A stretch of 64,000 nt of DNA from Ipomoea triloba (GCF_003576645.1 NC_044922.1:22311438-22375437); one strand, 5' to 3'. Numbered from the stretch's first letter, positions 24,088-36,432 are shown. Notes: generated by a model from the letters alone, not told the origin. Translations and numbers: made by a program.

Positions 24088-24564
24088 GATTGATGGATTT
24101 CTAAAGCACCTCTTTTTTAGAAGGGTAATTTTGCATATTTTACAAATAATTCAATGAAACACAACCTATTACAACCTTAACCATTTTTTTTTTAACTTTT
24201 AAGTGGTCCAATATATCACTTCTTAGGACAGTTTGAAAAGGATACTACATTTATGTATTTTATTTAAAATTGAATGAAACATAGCTATCGTTCCTTGTCA
24301 ATCACAAAGTAAGGAGTAAATAAATAATTAATAATTGTTCAAATCCTTTTAACACGTGATTTTATATTCCCCAACAATCATTCAACATCAACCATCCTTT
24401 AATTTTAACTTTTAAAGGGCCGAATGTACATTTGTTTATAAGAACAATTTTTTTAAAAAAGGATATTAATATTTGCTTAAAAATTGAGTGAAACATGTCT
24501 AGCCATCACAATACAGGAATAGAGTAAATAATAATTGTACAAATTTTTTGATATGTGATGACTT

Positions 24565-25045
24565 TGGGACTGTTTGGTTCATGGGTTTACACATCAAGAA
24601 TGAGAATCAAAATCATAGTTAGTACGGTGTTTGGTTGACAACTTTTTAAAACATAACTATGGGATTTGATTACCCCTTCAATTAAAAACGCATTCCCTAA
24701 TTAAAAGTGGATATCATTTCATATAATTGGTAATTTGATTTTTATGTTTGAATTAATGCTTTTATATTTTTGTTTTAATTGTTTTTTGTTTGTTTGTATG
24801 TGTGCTTTGGATGCCATTATATTATGATCTATATTTGCCTTAGTTTTTATTTTTATATTTTAAAATCTTTATTTCCATTATATGGTCGTACAAATATTTT
24901 TACCAAACCAAACATCAATATTGGTAATCATTTTAATTCCACCTTGCTACCAAATCTGTAAAATATTTTTACCAAACCCCATTATCATTATCAAGTATTT
25001 GATTTCCATTCTAATTCTGATTCCTTTGTGTGAACCAAACAGAAC
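24565..25045. mobile_element. MITE with 'ctgtttggttca' ends
   Basis: Left CTGTTTGGTTCA and right TGAACCAAACAG are inverted. Similar end phrases occur in the Tourist-like elements at 10419 and 30423. Exact limits unresolved. Confidence 0.5.
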
Positions 25046-25137
25046 TTTATGTTCTCCATCAGTCATTCAATCTCAACCATCAATTTAATTTCTTAAGTAC
25101 GTCTAATATACCTTTTTTTAGAAGGATAATTTTGAGA

Positions 25138-25345
25138 GATACTCCCTCCGTCTCATTTTATCAATCTAGTTCGGTTAACGAAACTTGACTGAAGTTATTT
25201 TCAATTCAAATTTTCATAATGTTAACTTTAGTGTTAGTATACAAAATTTATATATTTAAAAACTACACTAAAAGCACTATTAACACAAAAAATTAAATTT
25301 TTAAAAAAAAAGTAAAAAATAATAAACAAACAAGAAAGTGTTGGT
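25138..25345 (+). mobile_element. Stowaway-like MITE left part
   Basis: Starts TACTCCCTCCGTCTCATTTT, the widespread plant Stowaway-type end. A possible right end, AATAGGACGGAGTA, occurs near 25565 beyond a SINE fragment. Confidence 0.45.
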
Positions 25346-25347
25346 TT

Positions 25348-25485
25348 TTTTTTTTTTGAATGCTACTGACTCTATTACCTCTCAACCAATTGAAGCTTGA
25401 ATGCTACTGACTTTATTACATTGTAGTATCTGCCACCGAGGCTCGATTTCCTGACCTCTCAAACAAAAGAATCACTACATGCCAT
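25348..25485 (-). mobile_element. SINE family A fragment, internally duplicated
   Basis: Two copies of 'gaatgctactgact' followed by 'attacattgtagtatctgcc' and 'gaggctcgat'. These are reverse-strand SINE A tail and B-box phrases. Confidence 0.6.
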
Positions 25486-26561
25486 TTGAGTACAAGGTGT
25501 TTGGCAATATCACATATTATTTATTCAATAAAAAAATTAAATAAAACACAACTACCAAAAACAAATAGGACGGAGTAAGTAATAATTCACAAAACAGGAC
25601 GAAGTAATAAGCAATAATTGTCCAAATTTTTTGACACGTGATTTTATACTCCTCACTTATCATTCAATCTCCACTATCTTTGTAGTCACCGAACAACCAC
25701 ATAAACAATTTACTTTTTTTTTTTTTTTTTGAAAACAACAATTTACTGTTTGTCATTGCATGCAGATGTCAAACGGTGCTTTCTCTTCTGTATGAGAACA
25801 GTATACAGTATGCCATGCATTAAACTATTAAAGTAGTTGGAGCTTTCTTATGAAAAGTGAATTTTTATGGAATAAAACTCTCTTATATTAGTGAAATAGA
25901 AAATAAATGAATTAAAAATGTGGCCAAATTTTTTTTTTTGAATAAATCAAAGTGTTCCGAATCATTTAGTACAGTGAATATAAAATTGAGTAAAAATTAA
26001 AAGTGATAATACATGTAATATTACTTATTATATGTTAAGGTTAAGAAGCATATTTGATATCATTTATATCGTTTTTTAGTAAAAATATTACCATAAGTAT
26101 AAATAAATTATTTAAATCCTTGATATTTATACTCTTATGATCAATGATGATAGTAATTTTTAGTTGTTTATACCTATTTTTCGTTTTTAGACCACACAAC
26201 AATGTTATAACTCGAACCATCTTGGTTGGTGTGAGTGGCCGTGCACTATTGTCTCTTAAGAGAAGTCGAGAGTTCAAAATTCGCTCTCGTATAGAAAAAT
26301 CAAAATATAACCAACACCTTACCCTTTAATTGGGTCAGTTCGAAGTGAGCAAAAATTAGATTAAATATAGTACGAACTTTAAAGGTGTCTCTTATAGTTA
26401 GGGTTGTCTATTCAAAACAACTCATATTTTAACCAAAAAACACTGTCATAACTCATATCACTTATAAAAGAAATATTTAAGTACAATATTTTTTTATTAA
26501 AAGAAAAAACGATTTTTACACTTTTAGTTACAGCTACTAAAGCACGATATACTAATGCCAT

Positions 26562-26681
26562 TTGGGGGTGGGTTCAAGTTTCAGTGAAGGCAACTGTTGA
26601 CTCTTTGTGCTTCAGTAGGTTGAAAAAGTGACTATGAATATATACTACATTATAACAGAGTCAGTAGTACTAAAAAAAAAA
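26562..26681 (+). mobile_element. SINE family A, 5'-truncated
   Basis: GGTTCAAGTTTCAGTGAAGG, the 'caactgttgactctttgtgc' body, and an A tail after 'agtagtact'. Paralogous sites near 28065 and 49030 lack the SINE. Confidence 0.75.
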
Positions 26682-27035
26682 TCAACCAATCAAAAATATA
26701 AATACAAATAATAAAATTCCCGTGGTGTGGATAAAATAATTAATACTCCGTAATTTAAATTAGTTAGGGCCACATATCTGCTAATCATTATTATGGTGGA
26801 CCATACTATCAAATAATAATATAATATACATGCAGTACACAAATAATATCACAATTTTTTAGTAGTATAATATCACATATTATTTATTCAATAAAAAAAT
26901 TAAATGAAACACAACTACCAATCACAAATAGGACGGAGTAAGTAATAATTCACAAAACAGGACAAAGTAATAAGCAATAATTGTCCAAATTTTTTGACAC
27001 GTGATTTTATACTCCTCACTTATTATCATTCAATC

Positions 27036-27402
27036 CAGGGATGGAGCTACGGTGGGGCAAGTGCCCCCACTCACCTCACCTCACCTCTATCCCATATACA
27101 GTCCTTTAAGGTATATATGTATATATACTACATATTTTAGATATAAATATATAAAAACAGATAAAATATACAATAGATCAGTTGGACTAGGTGGTAAACC
27201 TGTGTGATTTGTTAGGAAAGGATGTGTGTGTGAATTATTTTATCAAATTAATTATGTTGCATATTTTGTTATGAATATTTTTACAAAATTTTGATGTGTT
27301 TTATTTTTTGCCTATATCCAATAATATTTATGATTATATTTTTTAAACATTTTCTTTTAACTTTAATGTTTCACCCCATTGAAAAAAAAAATCTTTGGCT
27401 CC
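27036..27402. mobile_element. hAT-type MITE, 367 bp
   Basis: Left CAGGGATGGAGC; right ends GGCTCC, a decayed complement. Flanked by ATTCAATC (27028-27035 and 27403-27410), an 8-bp target duplication. The paralogous site at 25661-25680 is uninterrupted. Confidence 0.7.
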
Positions 27403-28189
27403 ATTCAATCTCTAGTATCTTTGTACGTAGTCATCATATCATGCAACCACATAAACAATTTACTTTTTTTTTTTTAAACAACAATTTACTGTTTGTCACT
27501 GCATGCAGATGTCAAATGCTGCTTTCTCTTCTGTATGAGAACAGTACATAGTATTAAAGAAGTTGGAGCTTTTAATTTCTTAAGAAAAGTGAATTTTTAT
27601 GGAATAAAACTCTCTTATATTAGTGAAATAGAAAATAAATGAATTAAAAATGTGGCCAACTTTTTTTTTTTTAAATAAATAAATGAATCAAAGTGTTCCG
27701 AACCATAAGTGAATAGAAAATTGAGTAAAAAAAGTGATAATATGTGTAATATTACTTAGTTTATATAATATGTTAAGGCCAAGAAGCATATTTGATATCA
27801 TTTATATCGTTTTTTAGTAAAACTATTATCATAAGTAGAAATAAATTATTTAAAAATTCTTGATTTTTATACTTTTATGATCAACTGTTTAAAGGTATCT
27901 CTTATAGTTGGGACTGCCTATTCAAAACAACTCATATTTTAACCAAAAAACACTGTTATAACTCATATCACTAATAAAAGAAATATTTAATACAATACTT
28001 TTTATTAAAAAAAAACGATTTTTACATTTTTAATTACATCTACTAAAGCATGATATACTAATGTCATTTGTGTTAGAATAAATCAACAAAAAATATAAAT
28101 ACAAATAATAAAATTCCAGTGGCGTGGATAAAATAATTAATACTTCGTAATTTAAATTAGTTGGGGCCACATATTTGCTAATCATTATT

Positions 28190-28425
28190 GTGGTGTACCA
28201 TATTATCAAATAATATACATGCAATACATAGATAATGTCCTTTTAGTATATTAAAAATGTACATTATATTTAGAGAAAGTACATTATTTGAGTATTGAAA
28301 TTACATTATTTTGTATAATGTACGTTAAGTATACGAATATAATGTACTTTTAATATATTAAAAATATAGTTTTGTTATGGTTCACACAACACTGCGTGAA
28401 CCATGTTACACACTATAATTTGCCC
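28190..28425. mobile_element. TIR element with 'aatgtacatt' interior
   Basis: Interior of 'gtacattat' repeats. The right side 'ggttcacacaacactgcgtgaaccatg' resembles the ends of the element at 12120-12395. Confidence 0.4.
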
Positions 28426-28482
28426 ATATCTGCAACTACACATTAAATAAATCAATTATGAAGTAGTAACTACCAAAGTTTT

Positions 28483-29230
28483 TTGGCACGTGAATTAGCA
28501 TTGTTGTCCTTTGAATCATTTTTTTTTTGTGAGCAGGAGGGGCCAGACGGCCCCGAAATAAGCGGCGGCGAACACTTAAAGCATTGTTGTCCTTTGAATC
28601 ATAGTTTCAATTTCGGCATTCTCTTTTGGAATAGAGAGAGAATGCCAGAATTTTTTGAGTGCTACTGACTCTATTACAATGTAGTATCTGTTCATAAACT
28701 ACTTTCTTAATCTACTGAAGCACAAAGAGACAGCAACGCCTCCATTGAGGCTCGAATCCACTCCCTTCCACATAGAGAATGTCGAAATTTAAACTGTGAT
28801 TCAACCGCATTGTTGGACTACACATAATTAATTTATGACTGATGCTACAAGAACTCTTATTTTTATTATTTCTTTTATCATTTTTTACTCCTGACTAACA
28901 TGACATAATTTGATTCATTAAAAAAAAAAGTTACAAATATTATTCATTTTTTTTAATTTTATATAAAGAATCAATATATGTAACATATATTTTACTCCTT
29001 ATAAGCTACTTATCATTTTTTTTCTAAGACTATTCACATTCTTACAATACTCTCACATTTAAATATGAATCTTGCTATTAAATTATTTGTATATCATCAC
29101 TATTTTCTCTACATATATATAATTCTAACTCACTTTAAAAATATAATAATAATAATAATAATAATAATTGTTGGTTTTGCGACTTTTGGGCTTAATCACT
29201 GGCCGGCCAACATAACTAGAAACTCAAGAA
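28483..29230. other. Intergenic, with a SINE fragment
   Basis: A minus-strand SINE A copy lies at about 28635-28800 (tail GAGTGCTACTGACTCTATTAC, then GAGGCTCGAATCCACTCCC). The rest is AT-rich, with a short (AAT)n at 29142-29168. No gene seen. Confidence 0.55.
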
Positions 29231-30131
29231 TTTTTAGTGTTCTAAAATAGGTGTATAAATGCAATATGTAAATAATTTGCATTGCATTATATATCATTAA
29301 TTTAATCCCTTGTCAGTTAGTTATTGCAAGATCTTGAAGTACACTTATATTTTGGTATTCAGTAAGTATAACTATATTAGAGAAAAATTCACCCGGGAGT
29401 AATGGGATAATCAATTGAGAGCATGTTCGTTGGTCGTAGAGCTTTGATATTTTCTGGACAAATAACTGTTGAAAAAAATAGCACAAAATGGAATTTTAGT
29501 GGCTACATTGTGATACAAATATATGTAGGCTCCACTTTCGATTTGAGTCGGGTCAAAGTGGATTCGGGTTCTTCGTAGTTGGACGAATAGATTGATATAT
29601 TGTATGCTCAAAACGGATTTATTAATAGTATAGATTGCATTGCAGGGAAATATATGTACTGTATTATTACGATTAGTAATTTTTATATAGAATTGTATAA
29701 CGAATAGGAACGTAGAGAAGAATATATATTTTATTAGGAATTGTATTACCATATTTTAATGTACAATTGTATTACGAATAGGAATTGTATTATCATATTT
29801 TACAATATTACGCAAACCTTAATAGTATAGGAGTGATTTGGGTGTTAAGTAAAAATTGAGGATTTTGTTTTTATAGATAGTAATAGTATAGATTTCATTG
29901 CAGAGAAATATATGTACTATATTATTACGATTAGTAATTTTAATCTATAATTGTATTACGAATAGGAACGTAGGGAAGAATATATTTTATTAGGAATTGT
30001 ATTAACCCAATTGTATTATATTACGAATATGAATTGTATTATCATATTTTACAATATTACGCAAACTTTAATAATATAGTAGCGTTTTGGGCAGGAGGTT
30101 AAAATTCAGGATTTTGTTTTTATTAATAGTA
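29230..30131 (-). mobile_element. Inverted relative of the 12527 Helitron, with repeated 5' ends
   Basis: 29240-29620 is the reverse complement homologue of about 13130-13600, including the 'gacccgacccaaatcgaaagtgga' block. 29625-30131 carries three Helitron-type 5' starts (near 29640, 29895 and 30131). No 3' hairpin was found on the left. Confidence 0.65.
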
Positions 30132-30133
30132 TA

Positions 30134-30174
<41 letters not shown>
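30127..30174. repeat. (TTA)n microsatellite
   Basis: Uninterrupted TTA/ATT triplets adjoining the last Helitron 5' end. Confidence 0.95.
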
Positions 30175-30175
<1 letters not shown>

Positions 30176-30422
30176 GGGATGGGATGTATTTTAAGCAGCA
30201 AAACACATGGCGCCATATGTTCTATGCTCCATATTTCTAACTTTGATAATGTGTCTTTTTCACCTTATTTTTGTAATAATTATTATATTTCCTTTTTTAC
30301 AAATATGTCCTTATCTTGTCTAGAAACCTCCAAGTAATTCGCTTTTTTGGTTTTAATTTGTCCTATGTAGCATAAACCTTTTTATATTTTGTAAGGCATT
30401 TTTTGACAAAATTAAATATTGA

Positions 30423-30726
30423 GGGTGTGTTTGGTTGGGGGTTTTGGTATAAGGTATGGGTAAAAAAGTGATTGTTAATGTTTGGTTGATAGGTTTTGAG
30501 AATGTTACTATAGGTTTGTAATACCCTATTAATGAGAAAACCCATACCCTTGTTAAATAAGGGTTTCATTTCCCTTCCTCATTTCTTCCATCCCCAACTA
30601 TTAATAATCATTCCCATTCCACTCAACTACCAAACATGCTAAATATTTTCACCAAAACCCATTATCCTTACCAAGTATTTGATACCCATTTCGATTCCGA
30701 TTCCCATGTGCGAACCAAACGCACCC
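30423..30726. mobile_element. Tourist-type MITE, 304 bp
   Basis: Ends GGGTGTGTTTGGTT and AACCAAACGCACCC; 3-bp TGA on each side (30420-30422 and 30727-30729). Confidence 0.72.
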
Positions 30727-30729
30727 TGA

Positions 30730-31456
30730 GTATTAACTATATTCAGTTAAAGTCAATGGATTATTAGACCTCCTACTATTTTGACTAATGCAAAATTTGC
30801 CTTGGCTGGGTTAGTACATTGAAAAAATCATTTGTGACATATCAAACTACTTCTTGGATTGTAAATACATAAAGTAATCGAGATTGGGCATGCTCAAAAT
30901 AGTTTCTTCCCCTTTCAACAACTGTGGGGACTAAGGTTATATCTTTACCGGCCTCTGATCTTCACACCAACATCTTATCCTCTGCTAGATATGTTGATGG
31001 TTATAGGTGGAAATATTTTGGTTTCTGGTATTAGGTAATGGTGGTAGTGGATCCTACATTTGTTAACAAGATGGGTTCTTAGTTCTTCGTGTTCAGTATA
31101 TAATATATAAACATAAATATGCAATCCAATTATAAGTTTAGAATTTTAATTAGTTGAGATGGAGTACATGTTTCGTGCTATTAGAATCAAATTTCTGCGT
31201 CACTCGGCCCGCACACGTGAGAGTGCGTGTTGAGCATATAATATATAAACAAAAATGTGCAATCCAATTTACCGTAGTATTAGCTGATAACTGAACCCTT
31301 GACCATATTTATTATTAGTAGAACATTCATTACAAGAGTTTGCTTACAAAATCCCCGATAAGGGATAAGTTTTAGATAGATTTTGAGCAACTCATAGCAT
31401 TATTGAGATACACCATCTTGAGAAGTCAAATCAAGGGACAGTCTGCATTTGGCGTT
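30730..31456. other. 3' flank of the intact RNase T2 gene
   Basis: No gene. 31000-31400 is homologous to 8945-9400, the 3' flank of the pseudogene copy, which marks one side of the duplicated unit. Confidence 0.6.
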
Positions 31457-34400
31457 CTACCAATTGAGCACACCGGGGAATGAAAGGTAGTTCGACGTTG
31501 TCGGCACTGAAACCCCCCGCACCACAAAACAAAAAAGAAAAATGAGTTTTCAATTAACTCATCAATTTCTAGAAATTTTATGTATAACTAAAGTATACAT
31601 GAGCAAAACTTACCCTGTGTTACATTCTTTATTGGTAATTTGACCTTTGAAGGGCATTTTGATGGTGCATAGGTTGGGCATTCTTCAAGCTGTAAGAAGA
31701 TTAAGTATATGAGATGAGATGAGAGCTCTCATTTTAACATATATAAATCAATTCATGAAAAGGAGGTCCCAATTAACCTGTAACGTCTTATCGAAACATA
31801 TCTGAATTTCCCTGATAGGACTGTGGCCATTGCATTTCACAATTGGGGTTACCCCAAGAGCATTTTTAATGGCTGAAGTAATGCCTTCCAGGGGATATTT
31901 AACGGTGTCTGAAGGTACATATCCAGCCTTCAACAGAATCTCCTGCATTATTGTATGTTATTATTAATTACATAATAATAATGGTTAATCAATAAAGAGT
32001 ACATGTATAACAAAGGCAAAAATTTATGTGAGACCTTCTCCCGGGTCTTAATCCGTGAGACGGGTTGGGTCAGCATAATTTGGGTCATAAAAACTAACCA
32101 AAGACCAACTCATAACAGTAATTATGACCCAAATTATGTGGATCCGATCTGTCTCACGGATTAAGACCCGTGAGACGGTCTCATACAAATTTTTACCTAT
32201 ATATAATATAATAATGGTGATTAATTAACTTACAGTAATATCGTATTTGAAGTAGAGCATTAGAGCCGTCGAGAAGTATTCATATTGATTGGAAAGTACG
32301 GGAGAAGCACATGTTCCATGTGTCGCTGTTAAATTCAAATGGTAATTATTATTCATATGATATGATATTGCTCTACTCATTTAAATTACCTTAGCTTCTC
32401 ATTAAAGATAAAGTAAAAGTGTCGAGAAATAAAAGTTATTTACCCCACTGAACAATTGTTCAAAATTCCATCCCATGCCAGTAGTCAACCAACCATAGGG
32501 CAAATTAAAAGCAAAGGGATTAAGTTAGTTTAATGACATGTAAGTATATAAGAAATTAAGCTAATGTATTAATGATGGAACGATAAATTAAATTAAAACA
32601 CTACTAAACCGTATAGTATAGTATGTACCTCAAACGCCAAATTTGATGCTATGAAAACTCCGCAAGCAGGGGGAGAACTGCAATTATACGCTGGCCAATA
32701 GGTGTTCAAGAATCCCGATATAACAGAGATCTACGTCATGGAGATGAAAGAATATAATAAAAAACACTTAGTCCATCAGCAACATTTGATATAGAGTTAA
32801 TTCCATTTTTGGTCATAGATTTATAGGTGACAATCCACTTTTAATGTTTTTTATTAAAACATCCACATTTGGTCTTAGTATTATTGTGGCATTACCATTT
32901 TTAGTCCTCTATCTACAAAATCGTCAAAATATCGTTAAATACAAATGCATTTTAATCTTTTTTATACAAAGTATGTTGAACAACTATATTTTTTATGTTT
33001 ATTTTTTTGAAAACATCCATAATTGAAGACCGAAACGTTCTTGAATTTAAGGATATTTAAACTATTTTGTTGATAAAGGACCAAAAATGGTCATGTCACA
33101 ATAATACTAGGACCAAATAAAAGTGGATGTTCTAATAAAAAAAGGACTTAGAGTGGACTGTCACCTATATAAATCTATGACCAAAAATAGAATTAAGTCA
33201 TTTGATATATATACATATATATATTCATATAATTTTTAATTAATCCGTTCAATTCATTTTATATTATAAGTTAATTTGGATTGGATGGGCTATATATCTA
33301 ATTAAAGTTTTAACCCCAAACTGCAATTGTAGGCCGCATACCGAATTTTGGTCATATGTGGCACCATCACAGCAGGAGGGCCAAGTCCCATCATTGTAAT
33401 CTGGCCAGAATCCATCTGCATTTCAATGCAAACAACATAATATTATATAATGAACCTACCTTATACTTACAGTATACACTAGCTAACCTGTCTTATTTTA
33501 TCTGTCATATTCACTATTATGGTCAAATCAACTCTTTCTTTTTTGTTTATTTTTTTAGTATTTTTTACTTATTTTTAAATGTAATTTCTTGTGTTTAATA
33601 GTACTTTTTGTATAGTTTCTACATATATAAATTTTATATATTAATACTAAACTTAATGTTATGAAAATTGAATTAAAAATAACTTCAGTCAAGCTTCAGA
33701 TAAAATGTTAGATTTTTATCAGGAAAAATTGCATATTATATTGGTCTTTGAGTTAGACCTAATTTTTATCGGGAACCAACATTAGGAAGCATTTTTTATA
33801 GCAGTTTAAGGAGAAGAATAACTAATTTCTACTAAAAGGCTTCACAATGTGCGAAAATGGAGTTGTCATATGATTAAAGTAGAGTAGATGAGCTAAATTT
33901 TTCCATTTTGTCCACCATTTTAACGCCAATGCTAACGGAAAATTAATATGGCTTAAATTTTAATATTCGGAGGACCAAAGTCATAGAACCAATTTGATAA
34001 AAAGTTATAGTAGGAGGATTATTTTAGGAATTAACTCTTTTCAGGCTTAATGATTTTTAAAATTTTTTGAGTTCAAAAGCTTAATTGTATTTTTAATTGG
34101 GTGCAATAACTCCAGTTAAGCCTCCTTAACCGAACCAGACACATAAAATGAGACGGTGGGAGTATATATATAAGCTAGCTAGGAAGAAGAACAGTGTATG
34201 GCTTACTGATTGTGAACCCAGTAGCAACGTCGGATCTGCAAAAATGGATATTGGTTTTATGAGAAAGCAAGAAATATATGGAAAAAGTAGTATATTATAT
34301 ATGAAGGGCAGGGTCAGGTTTTAGGGCGTGCAAGATATGCAACAGCACATGGCTCCAATATTTTGGACCCCTAGTCCAGCCCTTGTCCAATAGTTAGTAT

Positions 34401-34803
34401 ATGTATTTGTGATTATATTGGCTCAAAATTAGATTTTCATGACTGATCTAAATTCTACTACGTATTATTCAGAAAAACAAATTCTACTCCGTAATATTTT
34501 TGATAGGACCTCACATATTTACCAGCACAAGACCATGCAAATAAAAAAAACGGCCCTGATGTAAGGCGGGCAGGGTGTGTGGTAACTAGTAATTAGATAC
34601 CTGCAACAGCCGTTGGTGGGACAGCAGTCGTTAACGCTGGAACAGGAGGTGCCAGACCAAGCCAAAGCAAGGGTGAAGAAATCGAACTCTTTCTGGTCTT
34701 TCAGCGTATGTCCGCCGCGGATTAGGTTGGCGTTGCACGCGCCAAAAAGCAGTAAGAGAGGGAGGAGGATGAGTCGGGCGGGGAGAGAAGCCATGCCAAA
34801 CAT
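31457..34803 (-). CDS. RNase T2 family protein (RNS2-like), nine exons, CAS I histidine replaced
   Basis: Seen, on the minus strand: exons 34803-34601, 34235-34207, 33415-33342, 32730-32629, 32447-32444 (4 nt), 32325-32234, 31942-31778, 31689-31614 and 31506-31457, all GT-AG and in phase. They give 264 aa, close to Arabidopsis RNS2 as I remember it (about 259). Met1 is the first of two candidates (34803 or 34794). Residues 1-25 form a hydrophobic signal peptide (LILLPLLLLFGA), so the protein should enter the secretory pathway. Then come EFDFFTLAL, paired cysteines (DCCPTNGCC), and CAS I as NGFWPDYNDGTWP: residue 78 is Asn where the catalytic His belongs. CAS II reads AFEWATHGTC: Glu136 and His140 are kept, but the usual Lys is Thr. 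Family function is RNA cleavage to 2',3'-cyclic ends. Inference: this product is probably not an active RNase; it might bind RNA or a partner, or be on the way to becoming a pseudogene. A TATA box lies at 34874-34867. Introns 1, 2, 3 and 6 carry old MITEs or repeats. Confidence 0.86.
32023..32192. mobile_element. Short MITE with long inverted ends in RNase intron 6
   Basis: Left 'gtgagacc...gggtcttaatccgtgagac' is mirrored by 'gtctcacggattaagacccgtgagac' on the right, with AAAATTT-like flanks. About 170 bp, nearly all inverted repeat. Confidence 0.75.
32793..33198. mobile_element. Mutator-type MITE in RNase intron 3, 406 bp
   Basis: Ends AGAGTTAATTCCATTTTTGG and its near complement. Perfect 10-bp flank repeat CATTTGATAT (32783-32792 and 33199-33208). 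Same family as 36025-36432. Confidence 0.82.
33480..34165. repeat. RNase intron 2, Stowaway-like and other repeat pieces
   Basis: The right end 'aaaatgagacggtgggagta' (34146-34165) is the complement of a Stowaway-type terminus. 33640-33720 shares 'cttaatgttatgaaaattgaat' and 'aacttcagtcaag' with the reverse of 25170-25240. Other repeat DNA lies between. Confidence 0.45.
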
Positions 34804-34866
34804 AAAAGCTTTTGTAGGTTGAAATGCGTTAAATGTTGATGCTGCAATTCCAGAAGGGAAAGCTGG

Positions 34867-34874
34867 TATTTATA
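34867..34874 (-). promoter_or_regulatory. TATA box of the RNase T2 gene
   Basis: TATAAATA on the minus strand, 64-71 nt upstream of the ATG at 34803. Conserved in the duplicated fragment at 38100-38093. Confidence 0.7.
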
Positions 34875-36024
34875 GTGATGACTGTAGAGTGAAGAGAAGA
34901 GGTCGCGCTACTTCTTACTACCTCTACTTTTAACAGCACTAGAAAAATAAAATGATAAATGTATTGTAAAATTGTTTTTTTTTTTTTTTGTTTTTTTTTT
35001 GAGAATTTTTTTTTTAATCAATCAAAATCTGCCACATAAATTACTCCTATTTCATCATGATATTATAGTACTCCTCTATTTGGAGGCTTTGCAAATGGTG
35101 GGGCAAGCAGGACAATTACGACACGTTTGGTACAGTACAGTTATTATAATGTACTAAATATTTTTACATTTTGTATATGTTTTATGATATTAATAAATAA
35201 TAACTCACCTAGCTAGGTGAATAAGTCAATACACCAAAAATAATTTCAAGAATATATAAATAGCACAAAGAGATTTTTTTTTTTTTTTGAAAACGCACAA
35301 AGAGATTTAATTTATGAAAAATTAATCCCACCAAATTTGGTATAGTATGAAACCAAGAAACAAGTTATATAAAATATATCAATAGCGAGGAAAGGGTTTT
35401 TGAACATGAGGTTTTAACCTAACAAAAAAATAATAAATCCGGGTCGTGCGTACTCACACTCTCCTTAAAACAGTACTAGGAGCGTTGTATGTAGTTAGCG
35501 TCAATATCCTAGTATAAAACGGATTACGACCTTAAGTTTGAGCATTCACACGAAAGGTCCGGCAAACAAGAACACCAGGCGAGCACTCTGTACACTTTAT
35601 GAAATTGTTGGCAGATGGAGAGAAGACAAAAACAGAATTTTGAAGTTCCCAAAATCAACAGCTAAAACAATCTGTCAAAAACAAGATTTTTATAGGAGAT
35701 GATGAATAAATAGCATTAATCAATGGCGTTAACATCTGAAATAAATCAAATATGTAACCCTTAATGTGCAGTTTAATTCTCAAAAATAAACTGGAATTAA
35801 CTAATAATTAATTCCGAATGGATCAGAATTAACATTCCAAGAACGGTACTCGGAGCAGTACTCACGAATGGTCGTTCATTTTATGTATCTATTTAAATTA
35901 ACAATATTTAATCTAGTACGAGTGTTTAAAATGTACACGAATGGTCGTTCATTTTAGGTATCTATTTAAATTAACAATATTTAATCTAGTAGGGTGTTTA
36001 AAATGTATATACATAAAGAAAAAT

Positions 36025-36432
36025 GAGTTAATTCTATTTTTGGTCCTAGATTTATAGGTGGTAATCCACTTTTAGTTATTCTTTTTCAGAATATTCATTT
36101 TTAGTCCTTGTATTATTATGACATGACCATTTTTTGTCTTCCGTCAATAAAATCGTTAAAATATCGTTAAATACAAAACCATTTTGATCATTTTTATATA
36201 AAGTGGGTTAACCCGTGATATTTTTATTTTTAATTTTTTGAAAACATCATAATTGAAGACGTAAATGCCTTGTATTATACGAAATTTAAATGTTTTGTTG
36301 ATGGAGGACAAAATTAAAAATGACCATGCTACAATAATACTAGGACCAAAGAATGATGGTTAATTTGAAAAAAAAAAAGGACTAAAAATGGAATGTCAAC
36401 TATAAATCTAGAACTAAAAAAGGAATTAACTC
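36025..36432. mobile_element. Mutator-type MITE, 408 bp, with empty site in copy A2
   Basis: Ends GAGTTAATTC and GAATTAACTC. Flanks 'taaagaaaa' and 'tatagaaaa'. The paralogous position near 46275-46290 reads straight through with a single flank copy. Confidence 0.82.

Larger units (their letters stand above)
24090..28470. repeat. Duplicated repeat block B1 (paralogue of 46610-49260)
   Basis: From 'tttctaaagcacctctttt' at 24092 it runs parallel to 46620-49260, and its left part also to 36725-37073. Within it, 25500-26530 and 26870-28020 are two tandem copies (period about 1.36 kb). Nested insertions are a MITE at 24565-25045, SINE pieces at 25348 and 26562, and a hAT MITE at 27036. No gene recognised. 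Confidence 0.7.
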
